This document shows, one piece after another, positions 1 through 7,597 of a stretch of DNA of 7,597 bases. The position numbers were made by a program, and so were the translations under genes. Every line of letters begins with the position of its first letter. The first letter of the stretch is position 1. The DNA is from Burkholderiales bacterium (lineage in GTDB: Bacteria; Pseudomonadota; Gammaproteobacteria; Burkholderiales; Burkholderiaceae_D), in NCBI GenBank assembly GCA_028868455.1, contig JAGWUK010000132.1, positions 1 to 7,597 of the forward strand, given 5' to 3'. The notes under the pieces are model-generated. The model did not search any database and had not been told where the DNA came from. It was given only the letters and a program-made list of their open reading frames with translations.

Positions 1-426
1 GAGCGTGATGCCTGGGTTCAAGCGCTTTCTTCGGCCGTCAACGCGAGTATAGAACCGCAAGTTTTGGTTGCGCATAGTCTAGGATGCGCATTGACCGTTT
101 GGTGGGCAGCGATGGGAATGCCGGGTGTTGACGATAAACGCCGGGTCAAAGCGGCAATGCTCGTTGCACCACCGGATGTCAACCGGCCGGAATTTCCCGC
201 GCCGAGTTTTTCTCCTATGCCAACCGGATCACTGCCATTTCCTTCCCTCGTCGTGGCCTCGGACAACGATCCTTGGTGTGAGCTTAGCGTTTCGGAAGGA
301 TGGGCGAAATCCTGGGGGGCAAAATTTCACCAGATTGGTGCAAAAGGCCATATAAATGGAGAGTCTGGCTTGGGTGCCTGGGAGCAAGGCCAGGATTGGC
401 TTGCAACACTTTCTCATTGCTTTTAA
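1..426 (+). CDS. RBBP9/YdeN-like serine hydrolase, 5'-truncated
   Basis: The frame is open from the first base to TAA at 424-426, giving 141 residues; the start lies upstream of the window. The protein looks like the RBBP9/YdeN (Ser_hydrolase) branch of the alpha/beta hydrolases, which are about 180-190 residues long, so roughly 40-50 N-terminal residues are missing. The nucleophile elbow is VAHSLGC, with Ser at visible residue 26 (76-78). The acid is in ASDNDPW (Asp88 or Asp90). The catalytic His is in KGHINGESGLG (His117, 349-351). All three triad members are therefore visible in the expected order. A TTG at 64 could be read as a start, but it would remove part of the fold before the nucleophile. 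The family has no signal peptide and is cytosolic; natural substrates are mostly unknown. It lies upstream of the atp promoter and is probably a separate transcription unit. Family assignment is fairly sure; substrate is unknown. Confidence 0.8.
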   Translation, partial: ERDAWVQALSSAVNASIEPQVLVAHSLGCALTVWWAAMGMPGVDDKRRVKAAMLVAPPDVNRPEFPAPSFSPMPTGSLPFPSLVVASDNDPWCELSVSEGWAKSWGAKFHQIGAKGHINGESGLGAWEQGQDWLATLSHCF

Positions 427-441
427 AAATAGCTTTAAAAG
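420..441. repeat. AT-rich inverted repeat across the hydrolase stop codon
   Basis: The arms CTTTTAAA (420-427) and TTTAAAAG (434-441) are perfect 8-bp complements around a 6-nt loop. The TAA stop (424-426) lies in the left arm. The stem has only A-T pairs apart from its closing C-G pair, and no T-run follows on the + strand, so it is a poor terminator. It may be chance in AT-rich DNA or a weak 3'-end structure of the hydrolase mRNA. Confidence 0.4.
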
Positions 442-469
442 TCAAAGTGTCTCATTATGATGCGTCGAA

Positions 470-481
470 TCAAACGTTTGA
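470..481. promoter_or_regulatory. Perfect 12-bp palindrome, possible operator over the -35 box
   Basis: TCAAACGTTTGA reads the same on both strands. Its last four bases overlap the TTGACG -35 hexamer (478-483). A central CG flanked by AAA/TTT is typical of operators of the LacI/PurR/FruR repressor family; that is family knowledge, not proof here. Its position would let a bound protein block RNA polymerase. No regulator gene is in the window, so the binding protein is unknown. Confidence 0.45.
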
Positions 482-507
482 CGATATTACGCACTACCAC
501 GTATAAT
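478..507 (+). promoter_or_regulatory. Sigma-70 promoter of the atp operon
   Basis: The -35 hexamer TTGACG (478-483) matches TTGACA at five of six positions. The -10 hexamer TATAAT (502-507) is a perfect match, and the spacer is 18 nt. A start site is expected near 513-515, giving a leader of about 88 nt before atpI. It is the best promoter I see in the window and lies between the hydrolase stop and atpI, as expected for the main operon promoter. The start site is inferred. Confidence 0.75.
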
Positions 508-515
508 TCCGTGGT
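496..515. repeat. Inverted repeat with the -10 box in its loop
   Basis: ACCACG (496-501) and CGTGGT (510-515) are perfect complements around an 8-nt loop that contains the whole TATAAT box. On RNA reading through from the hydrolase it would form a 6-bp hairpin followed by a short T-run (515-518), a weak terminator at best. RNA begun at the promoter itself would start inside the right arm and could not form it. It could instead be a DNA site for a regulator. Confidence 0.45.
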
Positions 516-534
516 TTTGATCGGCGAGGATAGG

Positions 535-566
535 CGCTGCCCGGTTATATAGTGACGGTCGCAGCG
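535..566 (+). promoter_or_regulatory. Stem-loop in the atpI leader
   Basis: CGCTGC (535-540) pairs with GCAGCG (561-566). Inside it, CCG (541-543) can pair with CGG (556-558), leaving a 2-nt bulge at 559-560 and a 12-nt loop. The structure lies in the predicted untranslated leader and ends about 27 nt before the atpI Shine-Dalgarno, so it does not cover the ribosome site directly. It may stabilise the 5' end of the mRNA. It does not resemble any riboswitch class I know. Confidence 0.4.
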
Positions 567-601
567 AAATCAATGGTCATTTGCAAAAAAGTGAGGAAAG
601 C

Positions 602-946
602 ATGGCCCGTATCGTTCTGCTGCAAATAGCAGCAGCTCTCGTAGTGGCAGTGCTGGCCGCAGTATTCGGCAATGTTTCCCAGGCACTGTCCGCGCTATTT
701 GGCGGCTTATGCTGTGCGCTTCCCAATGCGTTTTTTGCGATTCGCCTGTTCGCAGGCACCAAAAAACCTGGTGGAGCCAATCCGATGACTTTTTTCGTCG
801 GAGAATTTATTAAGATTGCATTGACAATTGCAATGATGTTTGCAGTTGTCTACTGGTACCGCGATGTCAACTGGCCGGCTTTTTTGATCGCCTTCATCGT
901 AGTGCTGAAAAGTTATTTCATTTTACTCTTTAGACAACGACCATGA
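602..946 (+). CDS. atpI: ATP synthase accessory protein I (AtpI)
   Basis: This is a 114-residue hydrophobic protein of the ATP-synt_I family, encoded first in many atp operons and known as an assembly factor or chaperone for the c ring; it is not a stoichiometric subunit. Four membrane segments are visible at about 4-23, 30-51, 64-86 and 92-110. Family marks are GG followed by LPN (Gly34-Gly35, Pro41-Asn42) and the GEFIK stretch at 67-71. I chose ATG 602 because GAGG (593-596) sits 5 nt before it. An in-frame TTG at 581 would add seven polar residues and has no ribosome site. The TGA stop overlaps the atpB start as ATGA, which implies translational coupling. It is the first gene after the operon promoter. 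Confidence 0.9.
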   Translation: MARIVLLQIAAALVVAVLAAVFGNVSQALSALFGGLCCALPNAFFAIRLFAGTKKPGGANPMTFFVGEFIKIALTIAMMFAVVYWYRDVNWPAFLIAFIVVLKSYFILLFRQRP

Positions 947-1782
947 GCGCAACCGAGCACGTAACAACCGCGTCAGAATATATTGTCCATCATCTAGGAC
1001 ATTTATCGACCCATCATCAGGATAAAATCGTCGATTTTTCCATCCTGAATTACGACACCATTTTTTGGTCCATCTTCTGCGGCGTTGTCGGTAGCCTGGT
1101 TTTATGGCTGGCTGCGCGCAAAGCGACTTCCGGCGTACCTGGTCGTTTTCAGGCTGCAGTAGAAATTCTGGTTGAGATGGTTGAGGAGCAATCCAAGGGT
1201 ATTGTTCACGGTGACCGTACCTTTATCGCCCCGCTTGCATTGACCGTTTTCGTCTGGGTTGCATTGATGAATTCTCTGGATTTCCTGCCGGTTGACATGT
1301 TCGCCGGTTTGTTCCGTTCGCTGGTAAGTATGGGTGTTGCTCCTGAATCCCTTGCCGAAATACACCACCGTGTGGTACCGACTGCCGACCTGAACGGCAC
1401 TATCGGCATTTCCCTGGGTGTATTGGCATTGATGTTGTATTACAGCGTCAAAATCAAAGGCCTTGGCGGCTTCTTGCACGAATTGGTTGCCGCACCTTTT
1501 GGTATCTGGATGGCACCGTTCAATCTGATTTTGCAATTGATCGAATTTGCTGCAAAAACCGTATCTCTGGGCATGCGACTGTTCGGCAACATGTTTGCCG
1601 GCGAATTATTGTTCTTGTTAATCGCCTTGCTGGGTTCTATGGCAACAGTGTTCGGGGTATTTGGTCATATTGTCGCTGGTTCCATCTGGGCGATTTTCCA
1701 TATTCTGATCGTATTCTTGCAGGCGTTTATTTTCATGATGCTGACTTTGGTTTACATCGGTCAAGCGCATGAAGCCCATTAA
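943..1782 (+). CDS. atpB: F1Fo ATP synthase subunit a
   Basis: Subunit a (279 residues) provides the two half-channels that carry protons to and from the c ring. The essential Arg is in [14 protein letters not shown] at residue 212, equal to E. coli Arg210. Gly220 and Glu221 follow as in E. coli. The last helix keeps AIFHIL (His253) and [10 protein letters not shown] (Gln260), matching E. coli His245 and Gln252. Membrane segments lie near 38-58, 95-115, 152-170, 190-232 and 240-273. NSLDFLP (110-116) and VVPTADLN (144-151) are further family marks. The start ATG overlaps the atpI stop by ATGA, and no Shine-Dalgarno precedes it, so translation probably depends on ribosomes arriving from atpI. 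The length is close to the 271 residues of E. coli. Nothing is missing or broken. Confidence 0.97.
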   Translation: MSATEHVTTASEYIVHHLGHLSTHHQDKIVDFSILNYDTIFWSIFCGVVGSLVLWLAARKATSGVPGRFQAAVEILVEMVEEQSKGIVHGDRTFIAPLALTVFVWVALMNSLDFLPVDMFAGLFRSLVSMGVAPESLAEIHHRVVPTADLNGTIGISLGVLALMLYYSVKIKGLGGFLHELVAAPFGIWMAPFNLILQLIEFAAKTVSLGMRLFGNMFAGELLFLLIALLGSMATVFGVFGHIVAGSIWAIFHILIVFLQAFIFMMLTLVYIGQAHEAH

Positions 1783-1812
1783 AATGCCCGTTTTGTAGTT
1801 TGAGTTAGTATC

Positions 1813-2108
<296 letters not shown>

Positions 2109-2126
2109 TCAGTCTTTCCTTTTCGC

Positions 2127-2148
2127 GCCGGAAGTTGTTACTTCCGGC
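2127..2148 (+). promoter_or_regulatory. Intercistronic stem-loop between atpE and atpF
   Basis: GCCGGAAGT (2127-2135) and ACTTCCGGC (2140-2148) form a perfect 9-bp stem with a TGTT loop. Only two T follow, so complete termination is unlikely. It begins 18 nt after the atpE stop and ends 15 nt before the atpF Shine-Dalgarno. Such structures often block 3' exonucleases or mark processing sites and so raise the upstream cistron over those downstream. That role is inferred here. Confidence 0.65.
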
Positions 2149-2174
2149 TTGATCCATTTAGATAAGGAATTACC

Positions 2175-2645
2175 GTGAACTTAAACGCAACATTGTTTGT
2201 TCAGTTTGGGGTTTTCTTCATCTTGGCGGTGTTCACGATGAAATTCATCTGGCCACCACTGATGAACGCGCTTGATGAACGCGCGAAGAAAATCGCAGAC
2301 GGACTGGCAGCTGCCGACCGTGGTCGCGCAGAAATGCAAGCTGCCGAAAAGCGCGTGCAGGCTGAATTGGCTGGTGCACGTGATGAAGGTCAGAAACGTA
2401 TCGTTGATGCAGAAAAACGCGCAGCTTTGATCGTTGAAGAAGCCAAAAACACAGCCTCCGCTGAAGCTGCACGTATTATTGCTGCTGCAAAAGCTGATGC
2501 TGAAAACCAGGTAACTAAAGCACGCGAAGAATTGCGTGATCAGGTTGCCACATTGGCAGTCAAAGGTGCAGAGCAAATTCTGAAACGTGAAATCAACGCA
2601 TCCGCTCACGCAGATTTGTTGAACCAACTGAAAACCGAGCTGTAA
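2175..2645 (+). CDS. atpF: F1Fo ATP synthase subunit b
   Basis: Subunit b (156 residues, the same length as in E. coli) is the peripheral stalk and works as a dimer holding the F1 head against rotation. It opens with MNLNATL, then a single membrane helix at about 5-25, then the conserved [12 protein letters not shown] (22-33) and Arg36. The remainder is a long, charged, Ala-rich coiled coil to about 140 with many A, E, K and R residues. The end (about 141-156) is the delta-binding part. The start is GTG at 2175, chosen because AAGGA (2164-2168) lies 6 nt upstream and the N-terminus MNLNATL matches the family exactly. It follows the atpE-atpF stem-loop and ends 2 nt before atpH. The GTG start may lower its yield against atpE. 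Confidence 0.96.
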   Translation: MNLNATLFVQFGVFFILAVFTMKFIWPPLMNALDERAKKIADGLAAADRGRAEMQAAEKRVQAELAGARDEGQKRIVDAEKRAALIVEEAKNTASAEAARIIAAAKADAENQVTKAREELRDQVATLAVKGAEQILKREINASAHADLLNQLKTEL

Positions 2646-2647
2646 TC

Positions 2648-3181
2648 ATGGCCGAACTCGCAACGATCGCTCGTCCTTACGCTGAAGCGCTGTTCCGTGT
2701 TGCCCAATCCGGTAACTTGTCCGCCTGGTCGGATTTGGTTGCCGAAATGGCACAAGCCGGCGCGCATCCCGATGTACAAGCTCTTGCACACAACCCAAAA
2801 ATCTCGGCGACTCAAAAAGCTGAGATTTTCCTGTCTGCGCTCAAATCTCCAGTGACTGCTGAGGCAAAAAACTTCATCAATACACTCGCTGAATATGATC
2901 GTCTGACTTTGCTGCCGGAAATCGCTTTCCAGTTTCACGCATTGAAAAACGCCCTCGAAGGTGCTGCCGATGCTGAAGTAACAAGCGCATTTGACATGTC
3001 TGCAGCTCAGTTGAGCGAACTGGCGAATACGCTGGAAACGAAATTTGGCCGCAAACTGCACCCAACTGTCAAAGTCGATCCGGCTTTGATTGGTGGCGTG
3101 CGTATCGTGGTTGGTGATCAGGTGCTCGATACGTCGGTACGTGCGAAACTGCAGAAAATGCACGTCGCCCTGACCGCGTAA
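2648..3181 (+). CDS. atpH: F1Fo ATP synthase subunit delta
   Basis: Delta (177 residues, as in E. coli) belongs to the OSCP/delta family and joins the b dimer to the top of the alpha3beta3 head. The N-terminal helical domain begins with [12 protein letters not shown] (5-16), the region that binds the alpha N-termini. The C-terminal signature is [19 protein letters not shown], followed by [10 protein letters not shown] (about 143-171). ATG 2648 lies 2 nt after the atpF stop. No good Shine-Dalgarno is present; the nearest candidate is GAG at 2637-2639, inside atpF. Translation is therefore probably coupled to atpF, which suits the need for one delta per two b. The next gene, atpA, starts 26 nt downstream with its own strong ribosome site. 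Confidence 0.95.
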   Translation: MAELATIARPYAEALFRVAQSGNLSAWSDLVAEMAQAGAHPDVQALAHNPKISATQKAEIFLSALKSPVTAEAKNFINTLAEYDRLTLLPEIAFQFHALKNALEGAADAEVTSAFDMSAAQLSELANTLETKFGRKLHPTVKVDPALIGGVRIVVGDQVLDTSVRAKLQKMHVALTA

Positions 3182-3207
3182 GAACGAAATAAATATTAGG
3201 AGTTAGT

Positions 3208-4749
3208 ATGCAACTCAACCCATCTGAAATCAGCGAGCTGATCAAGAGCCGGATTCAAGGCCTTGGCGATTCCGCTGAGATTCGTAATCAAGGTACGGTG
3301 ATTTCCGTTACCGACGGTATCTGCCGCATTCACGGTCTGTCTGACGCGATGCAAGGTGAGATGCTGGAATTCCCAGGCAATACATTTGGCCTCGCGCTGA
3401 ACCTGGAACGTGACTCCGTAGGCGCTGTTATTTTGGGCGACTACGAACACATTTCTGAAGGTGATACAGTTAAATGTACCGGTCGTATTCTGGAAGTGCC
3501 TATCGGTCCTGAACTGCGTGGTCGTGTCGTTAACGCGCTGGGTCAGCCTATCGACGGCAAAGGTCCTGTCAATGCAAAACTGTCCGCGCCTATCGAAAAG
3601 ATTGCGCCTGGTGTTATTGCACGTCAATCCGTTTCTGAACCTATGCAAACCGGCCTGAAGTCTATCGACTCCATGGTACCGGTTGGTCGTGGTCAGCGCG
3701 AATTGATCATTGGTGATCGCCAGACCGGTAAGACAGCTGTAGCGATTGATGCAGTGATCAATCAAAAAGGCCAAAACGTTACCTGTATTTATGTAGCGAT
3801 TGGTCAAAAAGCTTCTTCCGTTAAAAACGTTGTCCGCGCGCTCGAAGCTCACGGTGCAATGGAATACACGATTGTTGTTGCCGCTACAGCCTCCGAGTCC
3901 GCCGCGATGCAATATGTGTCCGCATACTCCGGTTGTGCGATGGGAGAATACTTCCGAGACCGCGGTGAAGACGCTTTGATCATTTATGATGATCTGTCCA
4001 AACAGGCAGTTGCGTATCGTCAGGTTTCACTGCTGTTGCGTCGTCCGCCAGGTCGTGAGGCTTACCCTGGTGACGTATTCTATTTGCACAGCCGTTTGTT
4101 GGAACGTGCAGCGCGCGTTAATCCCGACTACGTTGAAGCTTTCACTAAAGGTGAAGTTAAAGGCAAAACAGGGTCGTTAACAGCATTACCTATCATTGAA
4201 ACCCAGGCTGGTGACGTTTCCGCTTTCGTTCCTACCAACGTCATTTCGATTACTGACGGTCAGATCTTCTTGGAAACATCCCTGTTCAACGCCGGTATCC
4301 GTCCAGCGATTAACGCCGGTATTTCAGTTTCGCGCGTTGGTGGCGCTGCACAGACTAAAGTTATCAAAAATTTGTCTGGTGGTATCCGTAACGATTTGGC
4401 GCAGTATCGTGAGTTGGCCGCATTTGCCCAGTTCGCTTCTGATCTTGACGAAGTAACTCGTAAGCAGCTCGATCGTGGTGCTCGTGTTACTGAATTGTTG
4501 AAGCAAGCGCAATATGCACCATTGTCGATTTCTCTGATGGCCGTTACCTTGTTCTCGGTAAACAAAGGCTTTTTGGATGACGTGCCTGTGAAGAGCGTAC
4601 TGGCGTTTGAAGCGGGTGTGCATAATTTCATGAAAACGAGCCACGCGGCATTGCTGCAGAAGATCGAAGAAACCAAGCAACTGGACAAAGATGGTGAAGC
4701 TGCCATGGCTGCCGCAATTGCTGATTTCAAAAAATCCGGCGCTTATTAA
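3208..4749 (+). CDS. atpA: F1Fo ATP synthase subunit alpha
   Basis: Alpha (513 residues, the E. coli length) makes up half of the catalytic hexamer and carries the non-catalytic nucleotide sites. The N-terminal beta-barrel spans about 25-95. Walker A is GDRQTGKT (169-176, Lys175), and the Walker B strand is ALIIYDD (256-262, Asp261). The ATP synthase alpha/beta signature [10 protein letters not shown] is at 366-375. It is followed at once by Arg376, the arginine finger that reaches into the beta catalytic site. The numbering of these residues coincides with E. coli. The C-terminal helical domain runs from about 380. The start is fixed by AGGAG (3198-3202), 5 nt before ATG. It sits 26 nt after atpH and 29 nt before atpG, all in one operon. 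No irregularity is seen. Confidence 0.98.
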   Translation: MQLNPSEISELIKSRIQGLGDSAEIRNQGTVISVTDGICRIHGLSDAMQGEMLEFPGNTFGLALNLERDSVGAVILGDYEHISEGDTVKCTGRILEVPIGPELRGRVVNALGQPIDGKGPVNAKLSAPIEKIAPGVIARQSVSEPMQTGLKSIDSMVPVGRGQRELIIGDRQTGKTAVAIDAVINQKGQNVTCIYVAIGQKASSVKNVVRALEAHGAMEYTIVVAATASESAAMQYVSAYSGCAMGEYFRDRGEDALIIYDDLSKQAVAYRQVSLLLRRPPGREAYPGDVFYLHSRLLERAARVNPDYVEAFTKGEVKGKTGSLTALPIIETQAGDVSAFVPTNVISITDGQIFLETSLFNAGIRPAINAGISVSRVGGAAQTKVIKNLSGGIRNDLAQYRELAAFAQFASDLDEVTRKQLDRGARVTELLKQAQYAPLSISLMAVTLFSVNKGFLDDVPVKSVLAFEAGVHNFMKTSHAALLQKIEETKQLDKDGEAAMAAAIADFKKSGAY

Positions 4750-4778
4750 TTTACTGTAGCTAGAAGGAGTCAATACTC

Positions 4779-5648
4779 ATGGCTGCAGGCAAAGAGATAC
4801 GTGGCAAGATTAAAAGCGTAGAAAATACGAAGAAAATCACGAAGGCGATGGAAATGGTCGCCGCATCCAAAATGCGCAAAGCGCAAGACCGGATGCGCGC
4901 AGCTCGTCCTTATAGTGAGAAAATTCGTAATATCGCTGCTAACTTGTCGCAAGCCAACCCAGAGTACACGCACCCTTTTATGGTTCAACAAGATCAGTCC
5001 AAGAAAGCTGGCGTGATCGTTGTGACGACAGATAAAGGTTTGTGCGGTGGCCTCAATACCAACGTATTGCGTTTGGTCACCAATAAATTGCGTGAACTTG
5101 AAACTAAGGGTTCAAAGATAGAAGCGGTCGCAATTGGTAATAAAGGTCTTGGTTTCCTGAACCGTATCGGTGCAAAAGTCGTTTCGCACGCTGTGCAACT
5201 CGGCGACACACCGCATTTGGATAAGCTGATAGGCCCGGTAAAGCTGTTACTGGATGCTTATCAGGAAGGCAAACTGGATGCAGTTTATCTGAGTTATACA
5301 AAATTCATTAATACAATGAAGCAAGAGCCGGTGATGGAGCAGTTATTGCCCCTGACGTCGGACAAGCTGGTTGTGGACAAGTCATCTCATTCATGGGATT
5401 ACCTGTACGAGCCGGATGCGAGCACTGTCATTGATGAGTTGCTGATACGCTACGTTGAAGCACTGATTTATCAGGCCGTCGCTGAAAATATGGCGTCTGA
5501 ACAGTCTGCACGTATGGTAGCGATGAAGGCCGCAACTGATAACGCAGGTAATGTGATTGGCGAGCTGAAACTGGTTTATAACAAAACCCGTCAGGCTGCT
5601 ATTACCAAAGAGCTCTCCGAGATCGTCGCCGGCGCGGCAGCGGTCTAA
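4779..5648 (+). CDS. atpG: F1Fo ATP synthase subunit gamma
   Basis: Gamma (289 residues; E. coli 287) is the central shaft that turns inside alpha3beta3 and couples the c ring to catalysis. The N-terminal helix holds the conserved [20 protein letters not shown] (7-26), with [11 protein letters not shown] overlapping it from 26 to 36. The Rossmann-like middle begins with [15 protein letters not shown] (79-93). The C-terminal helix ends in the family signature [14 protein letters not shown] (275-288). Both long helices of the coiled-coil shaft are thus present. AAGGAG (4764-4769) lies 9 nt before ATG 4779, supporting this start. It is placed between atpA and atpD, with 29-nt gaps on both sides. 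The chloroplast-type redox insertion with its cysteine pair is absent, as expected for a proteobacterium. Confidence 0.97.
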   Translation: MAAGKEIRGKIKSVENTKKITKAMEMVAASKMRKAQDRMRAARPYSEKIRNIAANLSQANPEYTHPFMVQQDQSKKAGVIVVTTDKGLCGGLNTNVLRLVTNKLRELETKGSKIEAVAIGNKGLGFLNRIGAKVVSHAVQLGDTPHLDKLIGPVKLLLDAYQEGKLDAVYLSYTKFINTMKQEPVMEQLLPLTSDKLVVDKSSHSWDYLYEPDASTVIDELLIRYVEALIYQAVAENMASEQSARMVAMKAATDNAGNVIGELKLVYNKTRQAAITKELSEIVAGAAAV

Positions 5649-5653
5649 ACTGA

Positions 5654-7081
<1,428 letters not shown>

Positions 7082-7096
7082 TATTTAAGCACTGGC

Positions 7097-7128
7097 GCTG
7101 CGGCAATATAGCCGCAGCATAGCTTTTT
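7097..7128 (+). terminator. Stem-loop with T-run between atpD and atpC, likely attenuator
   Basis: GCTGCGGC (7097-7104) and GCCGCAGC (7111-7118) form a perfect, GC-rich 8-bp stem with a 6-nt AATATA loop. A run of five T (7124-7128) starts 6 nt after the stem. That spacing is longer than in a classical intrinsic terminator, so partial termination or an mRNA-stabilising end for atpD is more likely than a full stop. atpC follows with its own ribosome site. Confidence 0.5.
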
Positions 7129-7151
7129 CAAGCGTATAAAAAGGGTCCAAC

Positions 7152-7574
7152 ATGGCACACACTATTCACGTTGACGTGGTTTCCGCAGAAGAGCTGATCT
7201 TTTCCGGCGAAGCAGAGTTCGTCGCGTTGCCGGGTGAGGCTGGTGAATTGGGTATTTATCCAAAACATACGCCACTGATTACCCGTATTAAGCCGGGCGC
7301 GGTGCGCATCAAGGTTCCTGGGAAAACTGACGAAGAGTTCGTATTTGTTGCGGGCGGACTTCTTGAAGTGCAACCAGATGCAGTCACTGTTTTGGCAGAT
7401 ACCGCGATTCGAGGTCACGACTTGGATGAAGCTAAGGCAGCTGAAGCCAAGAAAATGGCTGAAGAAGCATTGCTTAATCGCGATTCGCTTATCGACTATG
7501 CACAAGCTCAGGCGGAACTGGCATCGGCGATTGCACAATTGGCAGCGATTCAAAAATTGCGTCAAAAGCGTTAA
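7152..7574 (+). CDS. atpC: F1Fo ATP synthase subunit epsilon
   Basis: Epsilon (140 residues; E. coli 139) sits at the foot of the rotor beside gamma and the c ring, and its C-terminal helices can inhibit ATP hydrolysis. The N-terminal beta-sandwich spans about 1-86. It includes [20 protein letters not shown] (9-28), then [14 protein letters not shown] (31-44) and FVAGGLLEV (65-73). The C-terminal helical hairpin begins at [17 protein letters not shown] (about 91-107). It ends with [20 protein letters not shown], followed by KLRQKR. The full inhibitory domain is therefore present. AAGGG (7141-7145) lies 6 nt before ATG 7152. It is the last gene of the operon. The stem-loop between atpD and atpC may keep its level below that of beta, which fits one epsilon per three beta. 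Confidence 0.96.
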   Translation: MAHTIHVDVVSAEELIFSGEAEFVALPGEAGELGIYPKHTPLITRIKPGAVRIKVPGKTDEEFVFVAGGLLEVQPDAVTVLADTAIRGHDLDEAKAAEAKKMAEEALLNRDSLIDYAQAQAELASAIAQLAAIQKLRQKR

Positions 7575-7597
7575 TCTGTTTGCGGAAATTTTCTGCG

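Noticed and set aside
581..601. TTG at 581 as an upstream start for atpI
   Set aside because: It has no Shine-Dalgarno and adds polar residues not seen in the family, while ATG 602 has GAGG 5 nt upstream.
573..629. Small leader frame of 18 codons starting at ATG 573
   Set aside because: It overlaps the start of atpI out of frame, has no ribosome site, and shows no run of regulatory codons typical of leader peptides.
1781..1794. AAAA/TTTT symmetry after atpB as a terminator
   Set aside because: Four A-T pairs are too weak, and the region leads directly into the atpE initiation site inside the operon.
2606..3163. Open frame of 185 codons on the minus strand across atpH
   Set aside because: It is fully antisense to an intact, signature-bearing delta gene and has no start signal or family resemblance.
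3196..3912. Long open frame of 238 codons on the minus strand within atpA
   Set aside because: It lies antisense to the most conserved part of atpA, has no recognisable domain or ribosome site, and is explained by the codon use of the sense gene.

Overview
The window holds a complete F-type ATP synthase (atp/unc) operon, all on the + strand, in the order atpI-atpB-atpE-atpF-atpH-atpA-atpG-atpD-atpC. The 3' end of an unrelated serine hydrolase gene precedes it. The subunit sequences (c subunit ending [10 protein letters not shown], 513-residue alpha, 467-residue beta, 156-residue b) and the moderate GC content suggest a betaproteobacterium of the Burkholderiales, plausibly an Oxalobacteraceae-type genome. 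The taxon is an inference from remembered family sequences, not from a search.

Layout. Positions 1-426 are the C-terminal 141 residues of an RBBP9/YdeN-like alpha/beta hydrolase whose start lies outside the window. Positions 427-601 form the control region. It contains a strong-looking sigma-70 promoter (TTGACG, 18 nt, TATAAT; 478-507). A perfect 12-bp palindrome overlaps the -35 box, an inverted repeat has the -10 box exactly in its loop, and a leader stem-loop lies downstream. From 602 to 1782 are atpI and atpB, which overlap by ATGA. A T-rich stretch then leads into atpE (c subunit). A 9-bp intercistronic stem-loop separates atpE from atpF. The genes atpF, atpH, atpA, atpG and atpD follow with gaps of 2-29 nt. 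A second intercistronic stem-loop separates atpD from atpC. The last 23 bases show nothing identifiable.

How the genes work together. AtpI is the membrane accessory protein that helps c-ring assembly. Subunits a (AtpB), b (AtpF) and the c ring (AtpE) form the membrane proton channel and stator. Delta (AtpH) ties b to the alpha3beta3 head (AtpA, AtpD). Gamma (AtpG) and epsilon (AtpC) form the central rotor stalk. All catalytic and proton-path residues I checked are present: a-Arg212, c-Asp59, alpha Walker A and Arg376, beta Walker A, Glu180 and Arg181. The enzyme therefore looks intact and proton-coupled.

This is a conserved housekeeping operon and I found no novel multigene system. The points most worth a second look are regulatory: the palindromes stacked on the promoter, the T-rich translation initiation region of atpE, and the two intercistronic stem-loops, which sit where subunit stoichiometry changes.
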